The notes below the pieces were generated by a model, which saw only the letters and a program-made list of their open reading frames with translations, was not told where the DNA came from and did not search any database. A stretch of 50,746 nucleotides of DNA from Xanthomonas arboricola (GTDB taxonomy: Bacteria > Pseudomonadota > Gammaproteobacteria > Xanthomonadales > Xanthomonadaceae), in NCBI RefSeq assembly GCF_003353015.1, contig NZ_QREM01000009.1:1359863-1410608 (forward strand). Reading direction: 5' to 3'. The position numbers and the translations under genes are program-made. This document shows positions 1 through 9,262 of the stretch, piece after piece; the stretch's first letter is position 1; every line of letters starts with the position of its first letter.

Positions 1-152
1 TCTTCCGCACGCTGAGCGAGGTCCGCAAACAGACCGAACACTGGCTGGCCGACTACAACCAGCAGATCCCGCACGACAGCCTGGGCGGGCTAACGCCCAC
101 CGAGTTCCGTGATCAACATCAACCGCAGACCTCTAGTTTTAGCTGGCATTGA
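1..152 (+). CDS. IS3-family transposase, C-terminal end only (cut by window edge)
   Basis: The reading frame is open from the left edge to a TGA at 150-152 and encodes about 49 residues. It has the typical end of an IS3-family OrfB integrase: a helix with HWLADYNQQIPHDSLGG followed by LTPTEF. In this family that segment lies just after the last catalytic Glu of the DDE domain and is involved in insertion-sequence transposition. The catalytic residues are outside the window, so activity cannot be judged. The exact right end of the element was not located; it probably lies within a few tens of bases after the stop. An IS407-like subgroup is a guess. Confidence 0.85.
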   Translation, partial: FRTLSEVRKQTEHWLADYNQQIPHDSLGGLTPTEFRDQHQPQTSSFSWH

Positions 153-226
153 ATTGAGGGGAGTCGACACGCTGGCGGTGACCACCTACTAATTGTAAGC
201 GGCTGACAAAAGCGGCAGGCATCTGC

Positions 227-301
227 CAGGTGGATGCGTATGGCGAGTACTGGGCATGCAAGTTATGTATGCCACTCGCGAACACCAGCCGCATCCACCT
301 G
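227..301. repeat. Inverted repeat with 12-bp perfect arms downstream of the IS remnant
   Basis: CAGGTGGATGCG at 227-238 is the exact reverse complement of CGCATCCACCTG at 290-301, with a 51-nt spacer. It sits in the 180-bp gap between the transposase tail and the next gene. Neither a T-run nor an obvious coding sequence accompanies it. It may be part of the insertion-sequence flank or a structured RNA end for the minus-strand gene that stops at 332. Confidence 0.5.
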
Positions 302-331
302 ACGGCTGCGAAGCAGGCCTCCTCGCCGCTC

Positions 332-853
332 TTACTGACAGGCCTTGCCTTCCATCGTCTGCTGCGCAGCGAACATCGGTACCTGCGGGATCTTGCCGGC
401 GGCGGCTTGTTGCTTGGCATCTTCCAGGTAGATGCGTGACTGGCCTTGGCCATCGAGCTGTGGTTTGGCATCTACCGGCTTGCGCCAGACGCGCACCACC
501 GCCTGCTGCGCGGGGCAGGCCGCACTGGGGACGCGGATCACATCGTTGAAGATCCAGCCAGATGCGACGCTGGGCGTGGCCTTGGCGAAGTCCACGAAGC
601 GTGCGCGCGGCTGGCAGGTGGGGCTGCTGCGCACCACCGACAATGTATACGGCTGTGCAGCATTGCCGGTGAACACGCCCTCCAGGCGTGCGCAGGCTTC
701 GGGAATCTGGCGCAGGGTGTGCACGGCGCCGACCGCTTGGGCGGTGCCGGCTGGGCGCTGCTTCAATTCCGGCGTCGGTTCGGCAGCGAGCGCTTGGGCG
801 CTGAGCAAGACTGCAGCGATCGTCACGGCATATTTTGCGGCATGGTTCGACAT
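332..853 (-). CDS. Small secreted protein of unknown function
   Basis: The product is 173 residues. The start chosen is ATG at 853-851, because AGGAG lies 7 nt upstream and the first residues form a signal peptide: a short charged start, a hydrophobic run ending in AQALA, then AEPTPE. A longer upstream frame has no signal or ribosome site. The mature part has three or four Cys residues (PEACARLEG, SSPTCQPRA, SAACPAQ) and ends in GKACQ, compatible with a periplasmic or secreted protein with disulfides. I recognise no domain. It is divergent from hppA across a 248-bp gap. Confidence 0.75.
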   Translation of the reverse strand: MSNHAAKYAVTIAAVLLSAQALAAEPTPELKQRPAGTAQAVGAVHTLRQIPEACARLEGVFTGNAAQPYTLSVVRSSPTCQPRARFVDFAKATPSVASGWIFNDVIRVPSAACPAQQAVVRVWRKPVDAKPQLDGQGQSRIYLEDAKQQAAAGKIPQVPMFAAQQTMEGKACQ

Positions 854-1101
854 CGTCACTCCTGGATCGGCTCGATCACGTTGGCCGCAGGCTGTCATGC
901 CGCAACTGAACGACGCGCCAAAGCCCGCGGTGGTGGCAGCGGCGCAAGGCGCGGCGCATACTCGCCCGCAATCCGGCCACCCGAACATCGCGACGCGCGT
1001 TACGGCCCCATGGCCGTCGAGTCCGTATTCGCCACTCCACTCGCTGCGTGCATCGCCCTTGGTTCGTCCGACCGGACGACATCCATTCGCTGGGAGGGGT
1101 C

Positions 1102-3129
1102 ATGCTGGAACACTACGGGTTGTTACTCGCGCTGGGTTGTGCGGTCCTGGCAATCGTCTATGGGGGGGTGTCTGCACGCTGGGTGATCGCGCAGCCGAGC
1201 GGCAACGCACGCATGCAGGAGATCGCCGCCGCGATCCAGGAAGGTGCACGCGCGTATCTCAACCGGCAATACCTCACCATTTCGATTGCCGGCGGCGTGC
1301 TGTTCGTCCTGGTCGGGCTGTTTTTGAGCTGGTACACCGCCAGCGGGTTTGCGATCGGCGCGGTGCTGTCGGGGCTGGCCGGCTACATCGGCATGAACGT
1401 GTCGGTACGCGCCAACGTCCGTACGGCCGAGGCCGCGCGGCATGGCATCGGCCCTGCGATGGATGTGGCGTTCCGTGGCGGTGCCATCACCGGCATGCTG
1501 GTGGTCGGCCTGGGATTGCTCGGCGTCGCCGGCTATTACGCGCTGTTGCAGGCGCTGGGACTGCCGCTGGAGCGCAACCTGCATGCGCTGGTGGGGCTGG
1601 CATTCGGCTCGTCGCTGATCTCGATCTTCGCGCGCCTGGGTGGCGGTATTTTCACCAAGGGTGCGGACGTGGGCGCGGATCTGGTCGGCAAGGTGGAAGC
1701 CGGCATCCCCGAGGACGATCCGCGCAACCCGGCGGTGATCGCCGACAACGTGGGCGACAATGTCGGCGACTGCGCCGGCATGGCAGCGGATCTGTTCGAA
1801 ACCTATGCAGTCACCGTGATCGCCACGATGCTGCTGGGCAGCCTGACCCTGGCCGAAACCGGTCCGCATGCGGTGCTGTACCCGCTGGTGCTCGGTGGCG
1901 TATCGATCATCGCCTCGATCGTGGGCGCGGGCTTCGTCAAGGTCAAGGCGGGCGATTCGATCATGGGCGCGCTTTACAGGGGCGTGATCGTCTCCGGCGT
2001 ATTGGCCGCACTGGCCTACTGGCCGATCACCCAGTCGCTGATGCGCGACAACGCACACGGTGCAACATCGTTGTATGTCTGCGCCTTGATCGGGCTGGTC
2101 CTCACCGGCCTGATCGTGTGGATCACCGAGTACTACACCGGCACCCAGTACAAGCCGGTGCAGCACGTGGCCGCCGCAAGCACCACCGGTCACGGCACCA
2201 ACATCATTGCCGGCCTGGGCGTCTCGATGAAATCCACTGCGCTGCCGGTCATTGCGGTCTGTGCGGCAATCTGGGGCGCGTTTCATTTTGGCGGCCTCTA
2301 CGGCATTGCGACCGCGGCGACTGCGATGCTGTCGATGGCCGGCATGATCGTTGCGCTGGATGCATACGGGCCGATTACCGACAACGCCGGCGGCATCGCC
2401 GAAATGGCCGAGTTGCCGCCGGAAGTACGCAACATCACCGATCCGCTGGATGCGGTGGGCAACACCACCAAGGCGGTCACCAAGGGCTATGCGATCGGCT
2501 CGGCCGCCCTGGCCGCGCTGGTGCTGTTTGCCGACTACACGCACAACCTGCAGGCGGCCAATCCCGGCCAGGTCTTCGCCTTTGACCTGTCCGACCACAC
2601 CGTGATCATCGGCTTGCTGATCGGCGGCTTGATCCCGTATCTGTTCGGCGCGATGGCGATGGAAGCGGTGGGGCGCGCGGCAGGCGCGGTGGTCGAGGAA
2701 GTGCGTCGCCAGTTCCGCGAGATTCCGGGGATCATGGCCGGCACCGCCAGGCCGCAGTACGACCGTGCGGTCGACATGCTGACCCGCTCGGCGATCCGCG
2801 AAATGATCCTGCCCTCGCTGCTGCCGGTGGTGGCGCCGGTGGTGGTCGGGTTGCTGCTCGGACCGCGCGCACTGGGTGGATTGTTGATCGGCACGATCGT
2901 GACCGGCCTGTTCCTGGCGATTTCGATGACCACCGGCGGCGGCGCCTGGGACAATGCCAAGAAGTACATCGAAGACGGCCACTTCGGCGGCAAGGGCAGC
3001 GAGGCGCACAAGGCTGCCATCACCGGCGACACGGTGGGCGACCCCTACAAGGACACCGCCGGTCCAGCGATCAACCCGCTGATCAAGATCATCAACATCG
3101 TGGCCCTGCTGCTGGTGCCGCTGCTTTGA
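1102..3129 (+). CDS. hppA: Membrane-bound proton-translocating pyrophosphatase, K+-independent type
   Basis: The 675-residue, multi-helix inner-membrane protein hydrolyses pyrophosphate and uses the energy to pump protons out of the cytoplasm. Family motifs are present: [16 protein letters not shown] followed by DDPRNP, then [16 protein letters not shown] (Mg-PPi binding), and near the C-terminus [10 protein letters not shown] and [15 protein letters not shown]. In [14 protein letters not shown], Lys457 and Thr460 occupy the positions that in this family distinguish K+-independent enzymes (Lys/Thr) from K+-dependent ones (Ala/Gly), so a proton pump that does not need K+ is predicted. The start at 1102 was chosen over an upstream in-frame ATG at 1048 because GGGAGGGG lies just before it and the first helix begins at once. 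Confidence 0.97.
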   Translation: MLEHYGLLLALGCAVLAIVYGGVSARWVIAQPSGNARMQEIAAAIQEGARAYLNRQYLTISIAGGVLFVLVGLFLSWYTASGFAIGAVLSGLAGYIGMNVSVRANVRTAEAARHGIGPAMDVAFRGGAITGMLVVGLGLLGVAGYYALLQALGLPLERNLHALVGLAFGSSLISIFARLGGGIFTKGADVGADLVGKVEAGIPEDDPRNPAVIADNVGDNVGDCAGMAADLFETYAVTVIATMLLGSLTLAETGPHAVLYPLVLGGVSIIASIVGAGFVKVKAGDSIMGALYRGVIVSGVLAALAYWPITQSLMRDNAHGATSLYVCALIGLVLTGLIVWITEYYTGTQYKPVQHVAAASTTGHGTNIIAGLGVSMKSTALPVIAVCAAIWGAFHFGGLYGIATAATAMLSMAGMIVALDAYGPITDNAGGIAEMAELPPEVRNITDPLDAVGNTTKAVTKGYAIGSAALAALVLFADYTHNLQAANPGQVFAFDLSDHTVIIGLLIGGLIPYLFGAMAMEAVGRAAGAVVEEVRRQFREIPGIMAGTARPQYDRAVDMLTRSAIREMILPSLLPVVAPVVVGLLLGPRALGGLLIGTIVTGLFLAISMTTGGGAWDNAKKYIEDGHFGGKGSEAHKAAITGDTVGDPYKDTAGPAINPLIKIINIVALLLVPLL

Positions 3130-3173
3130 GGGCGACCTGCCGCAAGCCGCGATCCGGCCGAAGCTAACGCGGT

Positions 3174-3208
3174 GGGACCCGGAACGTGCCAACGCACGTC
3201 CGGGTCCC
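3174..3208 (+). terminator. Strong hairpin after hppA (terminator candidate without a T-run)
   Basis: GGGACCCGG (3174-3182) pairs with CCGGGTCCC (3200-3208). Inside it ACGTGC (3184-3189) pairs with GCACGT (3194-3199), leaving one bulged A and a 4-nt loop. It starts 44 nt after the hppA stop. No U-tract follows, so it could be a 3'-end stabiliser or a Rho-dependent site rather than a true intrinsic terminator. Confidence 0.55.
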
Positions 3209-3414
3209 CTACACCGCGCCAGGCCTTACAACGCCGGCAGCGCTTACCTGACGGCCACTGCGGGCCGGCCCCGTTGGCCTGCGGCCGGCGGTGCTGGCGT
3301 GCTGCATGGCCCGATCGCGACAGCCGCGCCTGCCCCGCTGCCCTGCCCTACCCTGACCGGACGCAATCCCTGCACCAGGCAGCACCGCGCAACAGCCTGC
3401 GGTGCCGCATGTCC

Positions 3415-3903
3415 TCAGAGGCAGCCGATCAAGCCATCGTAGATCGGCGGCGCGCCACCGGGCAGTGGCTCGAACAGCGGGTTGTTCACCGCCAGGGTGC
3501 GATACATCTCGTCCAGCCGCGTCCCGGCCTTCAGTGGCGCCGTGCAGCGCCAGACCCGGCTGTCCGAGCGCAGGTATCCGCTGCCGGGATCGACGCTGAC
3601 CTCGCTGGCGCCGAAGGTCCAGATGCAGCTGCGCACCACCCCGCTCACCCGATGCACCGAGCAGCGGAAGCGCAGCGACTGGTAGTCGCTGAATTCACCG
3701 CCGCAGAAGGTGTCGCCGCAGATCTGGTCGAAGTCGTGTTCCAACCGCTGCTCCAGATCGACGAAGGCCTCCCAGCCCTCGCCATTGGCGGGCCAGTCCA
3801 CCGCATCGACGTAGGTCGGCGGCGACGCAGGTGTTGCCGCGCCAGCGAGCTGGACAGCACCGGAGAGCAGCAGCACAAGAAGCAAACGCACAGGCTTGAA
3901 CAT
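3415..3903 (-). CDS. Small exported protein of unknown function
   Basis: The product is 162 residues starting at ATG 3903-3901. It begins [21 protein letters not shown] and then AATPAS, a clear cleavable signal peptide, so the protein is exported. The mature part is rich in aromatic and acidic residues and has Cys residues in [32 protein letters not shown] and at the end (IGCL), consistent with a periplasmic, disulfide-bonded protein. No known domain was recognised. It is divergent from ppa; the 198-bp gap between them must contain both promoters. Confidence 0.75.
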   Translation of the reverse strand: MFKPVRLLLVLLLSGAVQLAGAATPASPPTYVDAVDWPANGEGWEAFVDLEQRLEHDFDQICGDTFCGGEFSDYQSLRFRCSVHRVSGVVRSCIWTFGASEVSVDPGSGYLRSDSRVWRCTAPLKAGTRLDEMYRTLAVNNPLFEPLPGGAPPIYDGLIGCL

Positions 3904-4101
3904 GGCAGTTCCCGAGCAGTGGAGGAGTCTGCAGCGTGCGCCACGCCCCGGGCCACGACGATCAGGGAGCTTCCCGGGATGAATGCGGGCTATGCCGCAC
4001 CCGGCAGTCAGAACATCGCCCATTCAGTGTCGCTGCACCGCAACAGCCGAACGCGTAGAATCGCGCTCCACACACTAGATGACGCCTCGGGAGTTACGCG
4101 C

Positions 4102-4638
4102 ATGGGTCTTGAACTGGTCACCTCTGGCAAGAATCTGCCGGAAGAAATCAACGTCGTCATCGAAATTCCGAAGGACTCGGAACCGGTCAAGTACGAAGTG
4201 GACAAGGCCAGCGGCGCGATCTTCGTCGACCGCATCCTCTCCACCCCGATGCGCTACCCCTGCAACTACGGCTATGTGCCCAACACCCTGTGCGGCGACG
4301 GCGATCCGGCCGACGTCCTGGTGGTGCTGCCGCTGCCGTTGGTCCCCGGCTCGGTGGTGCGTTGCCGCCCGGTCGGCGTGCTGCGCATGAGCGATGAAGC
4401 CGGCAGCGACGAAAAGATCCTGGCGGTGCCGATCGAGAAGATCTTTTCCGGTTACGCGCATATCGAGGATATCAACCAGGTCTCCAGCCACTGGATGGAG
4501 CGCATCGGGCATTTCTTCGAGCATTACAAGGACCTGGAGAAGGGCAAGTGGGTCAAGCTGGACGGTTGGGGCGGCGCGGCCGAGGCCAAGCGCATCCTGG
4601 TGGAGTCGGTGGAACGCTATAATTCCGACGCACCCTGA
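4102..4638 (+). CDS. ppa: Soluble inorganic pyrophosphatase, family I
   Basis: The product is 178 residues, the usual size for bacterial family I enzymes, which hydrolyse pyrophosphate to two phosphates in the cytoplasm and drive biosynthetic reactions forward. The metal-binding signature [10 protein letters not shown] carries Asp66, Asp68 and Asp71, matching the three essential aspartates of the family. Upstream conserved segments (EIPKDS, KYEVDK, CNYGYVP) and the downstream [20 protein letters not shown] are intact. GGGAG precedes ATG 4102. A TAGAAT at 4056-4061 is a plausible -10 element. It lies about 1 kb from hppA, so two unrelated pyrophosphatases are near neighbours here. Confidence 0.97.
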   Translation: MGLELVTSGKNLPEEINVVIEIPKDSEPVKYEVDKASGAIFVDRILSTPMRYPCNYGYVPNTLCGDGDPADVLVVLPLPLVPGSVVRCRPVGVLRMSDEAGSDEKILAVPIEKIFSGYAHIEDINQVSSHWMERIGHFFEHYKDLEKGKWVKLDGWGGAAEAKRILVESVERYNSDAP

Positions 4639-4784
4639 TCCAACGAGCGTGATGCAGCCCCGCAACCGCGGGGCGATCGGGATCACGCTTCCGGCGTGAT
4701 CCCGGTGACCGCCGGCGGCAGATTGGGTACATTGCCGACAGCGTTTGGCCGGTGTCTGTCACCGGTGACTCTTGGGGAAGTGTC

Positions 4785-5900
4785 TTGCGTATTCTGTTTG
4801 TTGGGGACGAAGCCAGCCTTCCGTCCGAACTGAGCGACTACGTCGCCGATCTGGGTGATCAGTGGCAGGTGCAGCAGGTGGCCGACGGCAATTCGGCGAT
4901 CGAAGCGGCTGCGTTGTCGCCATTCGATGCGGTCATCGTCGCTCCCGTCCTGCCCGACCTCACTTCCGCCACGTTGCTGGGGCAGATCCGCACGCTGCGG
5001 CCGGACACCATCCGTATTGCCTTGATCGACGCCCAGGACGGCCAGCGCACGCCGCCGGCGCGCATCATCGGCGTGGCGCACCGCTTCCTGCCGATGCCGC
5101 TGGCCCCGGAAGTCCTGCTTGAAGCCATCACCAGCCTGGAAGAACTGCGCGACCTGCTCGGCAATCCGCGCTTGCGCGCTGCGATCGGCCGGATCGAAAA
5201 ACTGCCGTCGCCGCCGCACCTGTATCTGAGCCTGATGCATGCGCTGGAAGAGGAAGAAGGCACCGATGCGGCCGACATCGCCAAGCTGATCGCCGGCGAT
5301 CCGGCAATTGCGGCCAAGGTGCTGCAGCTGTGCAATTCCGCGTTCTTCTCCGGCGGCCGCAGCATCACCGACCTGCGCACCGCAGTGACCCGCCTGGGCG
5401 TGGCCACGCTGCGCGACCTGGTCCTGGCCAGCGAGGTGTTTTCGGTACAGACACTGACCCCGGCCGAGCGCAGTGCGCTGCAGCGCCGCGCCCTGCTCTC
5501 GTCACGACTGGCAGCCAAGGTGTTGCCGCCCACCAGCGCAGAACTCGGCTCCACCGCGGCGCTGCTGGCCGACATCGGCCTGTTGCTGCCCGGCGTGCGC
5601 GACGAGCGCGAACCGCCAACGGAAGGCGGCGACGATCGTCTGGGCCACGCCGAAGCCGGCGCGTACCTGCTCGGTCTTTGGGGCCTGCCGATGCCGATCA
5701 TCGAAGCGGTGGCCTTCCATCGTCACCCGCAGCGCTCCAGCCTGCGCAGCTTCTGGGTGACCGGCGCGGTGCATGTGGCGACCGCATTGGCCAGCGGCGA
5801 AACCGTGGACGAGGAGTACCTGTCCAAGGTCGGCGTGCTCACCCGCCTGCCGGCCTGGCGCGAGCAGGCCGATACCTTGCTGGGGCTTGCCGAGGCCTGA
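4785..5900 (+). CDS. Degenerate receiver domain fused to an HDOD domain
   Basis: The product is 371 residues if translation starts at TTG 4785, which has GGGGAAG 5 nt upstream and opens directly into a receiver fold (RILFVGDE). A GTG at 4752 is the alternative start. Residues 1-120 look like a response-regulator receiver, but the phospho-acceptor Asp is replaced by Ala53 (VIVAPVLPD) and the conserved Lys before Pro is Met104 (LPMPL), so phosphorylation is unlikely. Residues of about 140-340 are an HDOD domain (LPSPPHLYLSLMHALEEE, KVLQLCNSAFFS, AVTRLGVATLRDLVL). HDOD proteins act as regulatory adaptors in signalling, motility and c-di-GMP pathways without known catalysis. The target here is unknown. 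Confidence 0.85.
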   Translation: MRILFVGDEASLPSELSDYVADLGDQWQVQQVADGNSAIEAAALSPFDAVIVAPVLPDLTSATLLGQIRTLRPDTIRIALIDAQDGQRTPPARIIGVAHRFLPMPLAPEVLLEAITSLEELRDLLGNPRLRAAIGRIEKLPSPPHLYLSLMHALEEEEGTDAADIAKLIAGDPAIAAKVLQLCNSAFFSGGRSITDLRTAVTRLGVATLRDLVLASEVFSVQTLTPAERSALQRRALLSSRLAAKVLPPTSAELGSTAALLADIGLLLPGVRDEREPPTEGGDDRLGHAEAGAYLLGLWGLPMPIIEAVAFHRHPQRSSLRSFWVTGAVHVATALASGETVDEEYLSKVGVLTRLPAWREQADTLLGLAEA

Positions 5901-5928
5901 GGACGGCACCAGGGTGATGCAACAGGAA

Positions 5929-5953
5929 AGGCGCGACCTGGTCGCGCCTTTTT
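5929..5953 (+). terminator. Intrinsic terminator of the HDOD gene
   Basis: AGGCGCGAC (5929-5937) pairs with GTCGCGCCT (5941-5949) over a CTG loop, followed at once by a T-run to 5953. It lies 28 nt after the stop codon. This is a textbook Rho-independent terminator on the plus strand. Confidence 0.92.
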
Positions 5954-6194
5954 CTTTGCCTGTTTGCGAGAACGCAAATGCAGTCATGGCGCGATGCTGC
6001 TTGTCTGCGCATGCATCACCGCGCTCGCGATTTGCATGGATATCGCCACATGACTGGCGCGGCGACGTGCAGCAAGCCAGCAAGCGCGCTGGTCATCCCA
6101 GCACGGTGCAGCGCATGCTCAGGCAGACAGACACACGACGGGCATGGCAGCGCCAGCGCTTGCCAGACCTTGTCCCCACTCACTCTCCGGAAAC

Positions 6195-6224
6195 AAAAAA
6201 AACGGGCCTTTCGGCCCGTTTTTT
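6195..6224 (-). terminator. Bidirectional intrinsic terminator after the TonB receptor gene
   Basis: ACGGGCC (6202-6208) pairs with GGCCCGT (6213-6219) over a TTTC loop. It is flanked by an A-run on the left and a T-run on the right, so it can terminate in both directions. On the minus strand it lies about 24 nt past the receptor stop codon. Confidence 0.9.
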
Positions 6225-6247
6225 CAATCCTTACGACGCTTCGGTGA

Positions 6248-9214
6248 TCAGAAGCGCTGGTTGTACTGCACAAACAGGAAGCGGTCGTAGTCGAGCATCG
6301 GATCGATCGCCGCGGTGCTGCTGTTGGTGATCGAGTAGGTGATCGGCGGCTGCTTGTTCCAGATGTTGCGGGCACCAACGGTCACGCTGCCATCCCACGG
6401 AGCCTGCCAGGTAACCGAGACGTCCTGGTAGGAGATCGAGCCCTTCTTGTTGGAACCGGTGCCACCGCCCCAGCCCGGATTCGGGGTCTGGTAGTTCGGG
6501 TTGTTGCACTCGATGCCTGCGGCTGCATCCCAGCAGTAATCACGGAAACCGCCGTAGTAGCGCAGGTTCCAGTTGGCCGACAACGCACCCAGCGACCAGT
6601 CCAGACCCAAGGTGGCACGCACGCGCGGGAAGTTCCAGTAGCCGGCGCTGTTTTCCCACTCTGCACCGGCTTCTGGTTGCGACTTGTAGGTCGCCAGGTA
6701 GTTGGTGTCGAGGTTGACGGCGAACTTGCCGTAGGCGGTTTCTGGCATGCGGTAACGCACGCCGAAGTTATAGCCTTCGGTTTCCAGGCGGCCCAGATTG
6801 ACGTTGCCACGGCTCAACGTGGTGACCTGGCCAGTCACCGCATCGCGGCCGAAATCGGCGCAGTAGCTTTCCAGATTGTTGAGGTAGCAGTTGTTCAGCA
6901 CATCATTGGCCGTCAGCGCGGTGATGATGTTGGAGATCGAGATGCGGTACCAATCCAGCGAGAAGTCCAGGCCCTGCACCCAATGCGGGCTGTAGACCAT
7001 GCCGACGGTGCGGGTGATGCTGCGTTCCGGCTCCAGCTCGGCATTGCCCACGCCCGAGTTGAACGGCGCATTGCCCTGCACGTCGCGGCGGGTGACCGGA
7101 TTGCCTGCGGTGTCGGTCTGGCGGAAACCAGCCGGCACTTGGCCTGCGCAACGTGCTGCCACGCTGCCGGTACCCAGCGAACCGAAGGTCGCATCGCACG
7201 GATCGGTGAAGGTATCGAACGTCTGCGAGCCACCACCGAAGGTGTCGGCCAGCGTCGGCGCGCGGAAGCCGGTGCCGTAGGTACCACGCACCAGCAGGTC
7301 GTCGATCGGCTTCCAGGTGAAGCTGAACTTGCTGTTGGTGGTATCGCCGAAGCGGCTGTAGTTGCTGTAACGCGCGGCCACGTCGAACGACAGTTCCTTG
7401 GCGCCCGGCAGATCCTTCAGCACCGGAATCAACAGCTCCAGGTAGGCTTCGTTGGTCTGGTAGCTGCCTTCGGTGGCCTGCGCGGCCAGATCGGTGGTGT
7501 AACCAGCGCTGGACAGCTGATCCGGATAGTCGTACCCGCTGATCTCACGGTGTTCGAAGCCTGCAGCGAAGCCCAGCTCACCGGCCGGCAGGTCGAACAG
7601 GCCGCCGGTGACGTTGGCGGTCCACTGCTTGCTCAGGCTCTGCTGCGTGGACTGACCCAGTGCATTGATGTACTGCAGCGCATTCGGGGTGGAGGCCGAC
7701 GGGCCGCCCAGGATGTTGAACGGGGTGCACTGGCCCAGCGCATTGCTGGTGCCCAGCGGCAGCGGGCTGGCCGCGGTACCGCACTGCACCTGACCCTGCG
7801 CATTGAGGAACGACGGGCCCAGTGCCTTCTGCAGCGCCAGCAGGTTGATGTTGCCGCGCGAAACCTGGGTCACGTCGTACTTGTTGTAGTTGAAGCCCAC
7901 GTCCCAGTTCCAGCCGTGGCTGCCGACATCGAACACGCCTTCCAGCGCTGCATCGAAGTGGGTGGACTTGACGTTGCTTTCGGTGGTGCGCGGCAACTCA
8001 ACCGTACGACGGAACCAGCTGTTGATGTCCTGGCCGATCGGGTTGTAGTAGCTGGCACCGCTGATCGCCACCGGGAATTGCGGCTGCGACGTGGCTTGCA
8101 GCGGGTAACCGGCGATCTGCCGGTTGGACTCGCGCTCGGAGTACATCGCGGTGGACTTGAAGGTGATGCTGTCGGTGATGTTGTAGCTGCCGCTTGTGAA
8201 GACCGACTTGTTCTTGCTGGACTGCTGCAACATCATCTGGTCGACGGAGTTGTAATAGTCGTCCACGCCTGCGCCAACGTGATAGTTGGAGAGGTCGCGC
8301 GAATCAGCGCCAACGCCCTTGCCGTCGAAGGAACCGGTGTGATTCAGCACCCACTGGTTCGGCGACCACGTGCCCTGGCCAGCACCGACAACGTTGCCGT
8401 CGGTGTCGAGATAATTGCCTGCGCCTGGAGTTCCCACTGCACGCGGATCGTTGAAGCGACCCCACGGGCCAGTTGCGCTCAGGCTGTCTTCGATATGGTT
8501 CGGGCCGGCCGAGTAACGGGTCAGCGCCCGATCCTTGGCCCACACCGGATCTTCCTGGGTGTAGTTGACGCCGAACACCAGCGAGGCCCGGTCGGTGGTG
8601 GTGCCGGCGGTGAAGGAGTACTGCTCCTTGGAACCGTCGCCACGGCCGTTCTGGCCGAAGTACGCCGACGCTTCAGCGCCCTCGTAGTTCTGGCGCAGGA
8701 TGATGTTGACCACGCCGGCCACGGCGTCGGAGCCGTAGATCGCCGAGGCACCGTCCTTGAGGACTTCGATGCGGTCGATCAGCGAGCTGGGAATGGTCGA
8801 CATGTCGCTCAAACCTGCCAGGCTGCTGGTCCAACGCTTGCCGTTCACCAACACCAGCGTACGGTTCTCACCCAGGTTGTACAGGTTGACGTACTGCCCG
8901 CCCTGTTCCGGATTGGAGCTCAGCACCGCGGCCTTGCTGAAGGTCTGGGTACCGGCAATCGACAGGTTCTGGAGGATGTCGCCGACGCTGACCAGGCCCG
9001 ATTTCTGGATGTCCTGCTGGCTGACGGTGAACACCGGCTGTGCGGTTTCGACGTCGACCGAGCGGATGCGCGAGCCGGTGATTTCGATGCGGTCCAGGGT
9101 CGTGGTCGACGGGGCGGACTGCTCTTGTGCATTGGCGGCAAAAGCCGGCGTCAACGCGATCGCAATACCGGCGGGCAACAGGCCCAGCCGCACTGCGGAG
9201 GTGCGAAGGTTCAT
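6248..9214 (-). CDS. TonB-dependent outer-membrane receptor
   Basis: The product is 988 residues. ATG 9214 was chosen with GGAGAG upstream; the codon before it is an alternative TTG. A signal peptide (ending near AFAANAQ) is followed by a TonB-box-like segment IEITGSRI at residues 43-50 and a plug domain (QQDIQKSGLVSVGDIL, IDRIEVLKDGASAIYGSD, AVAGVVNIILR). The rest is a 22-strand-type barrel of aromatic-rich segments ending in Phe (YNQRF). Such receptors take up large substrates using TonB energy; the substrate cannot be read from the sequence. It lies 48 nt downstream of an AraC-type regulator on the same strand, which suggests co-transcription and control by it. Confidence 0.95.
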   Translation of the reverse strand: MNLRTSAVRLGLLPAGIAIALTPAFAANAQEQSAPSTTTLDRIEITGSRIRSVDVETAQPVFTVSQQDIQKSGLVSVGDILQNLSIAGTQTFSKAAVLSSNPEQGGQYVNLYNLGENRTLVLVNGKRWTSSLAGLSDMSTIPSSLIDRIEVLKDGASAIYGSDAVAGVVNIILRQNYEGAEASAYFGQNGRGDGSKEQYSFTAGTTTDRASLVFGVNYTQEDPVWAKDRALTRYSAGPNHIEDSLSATGPWGRFNDPRAVGTPGAGNYLDTDGNVVGAGQGTWSPNQWVLNHTGSFDGKGVGADSRDLSNYHVGAGVDDYYNSVDQMMLQQSSKNKSVFTSGSYNITDSITFKSTAMYSERESNRQIAGYPLQATSQPQFPVAISGASYYNPIGQDINSWFRRTVELPRTTESNVKSTHFDAALEGVFDVGSHGWNWDVGFNYNKYDVTQVSRGNINLLALQKALGPSFLNAQGQVQCGTAASPLPLGTSNALGQCTPFNILGGPSASTPNALQYINALGQSTQQSLSKQWTANVTGGLFDLPAGELGFAAGFEHREISGYDYPDQLSSAGYTTDLAAQATEGSYQTNEAYLELLIPVLKDLPGAKELSFDVAARYSNYSRFGDTTNSKFSFTWKPIDDLLVRGTYGTGFRAPTLADTFGGGSQTFDTFTDPCDATFGSLGTGSVAARCAGQVPAGFRQTDTAGNPVTRRDVQGNAPFNSGVGNAELEPERSITRTVGMVYSPHWVQGLDFSLDWYRISISNIITALTANDVLNNCYLNNLESYCADFGRDAVTGQVTTLSRGNVNLGRLETEGYNFGVRYRMPETAYGKFAVNLDTNYLATYKSQPEAGAEWENSAGYWNFPRVRATLGLDWSLGALSANWNLRYYGGFRDYCWDAAAGIECNNPNYQTPNPGWGGGTGSNKKGSISYQDVSVTWQAPWDGSVTVGARNIWNKQPPITYSITNSSTAAIDPMLDYDRFLFVQYNQRF

Positions 9215-9262
9215 CAATCTCTCCAGGGTTCGTTAGTGGCGCGTTAAGCGCCCCTGTGCAAA

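Larger units (their letters stand above)
5901..6247. other. Convergent intergenic region with two terminators and no gene
   Basis: This 347-bp stretch separates the convergent HDOD gene (+) and TonB receptor (-). It holds one intrinsic terminator at each end, described separately. In the roughly 240 bp between them I see no coding sequence with a ribosome site and no structured RNA. Confidence 0.7.

Noticed and set aside
220..438. Similar 20-mers at about 220-239 and 419-438
   Set aside because: They differ at several positions and the second copy lies inside a coding sequence; similarity could be chance, so no duplication is claimed.
1123..3192. Long open frame antisense to hppA
   Set aside because: Its translation is His/Arg/Asp-rich low-complexity with no domain, typical of the antisense of a high-GC gene; hppA itself is unmistakable.
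6677..9247. 856-codon open frame on the plus strand over the TonB receptor gene
   Set aside because: It is the complement of an obvious receptor gene, lacks a ribosome site and has no recognisable fold.
9238..9252. Small GGCGC/GCGCC dyad between the AraC and TonB receptor genes
   Set aside because: A five-base stem in GC-rich DNA is too weak to call a regulatory element.
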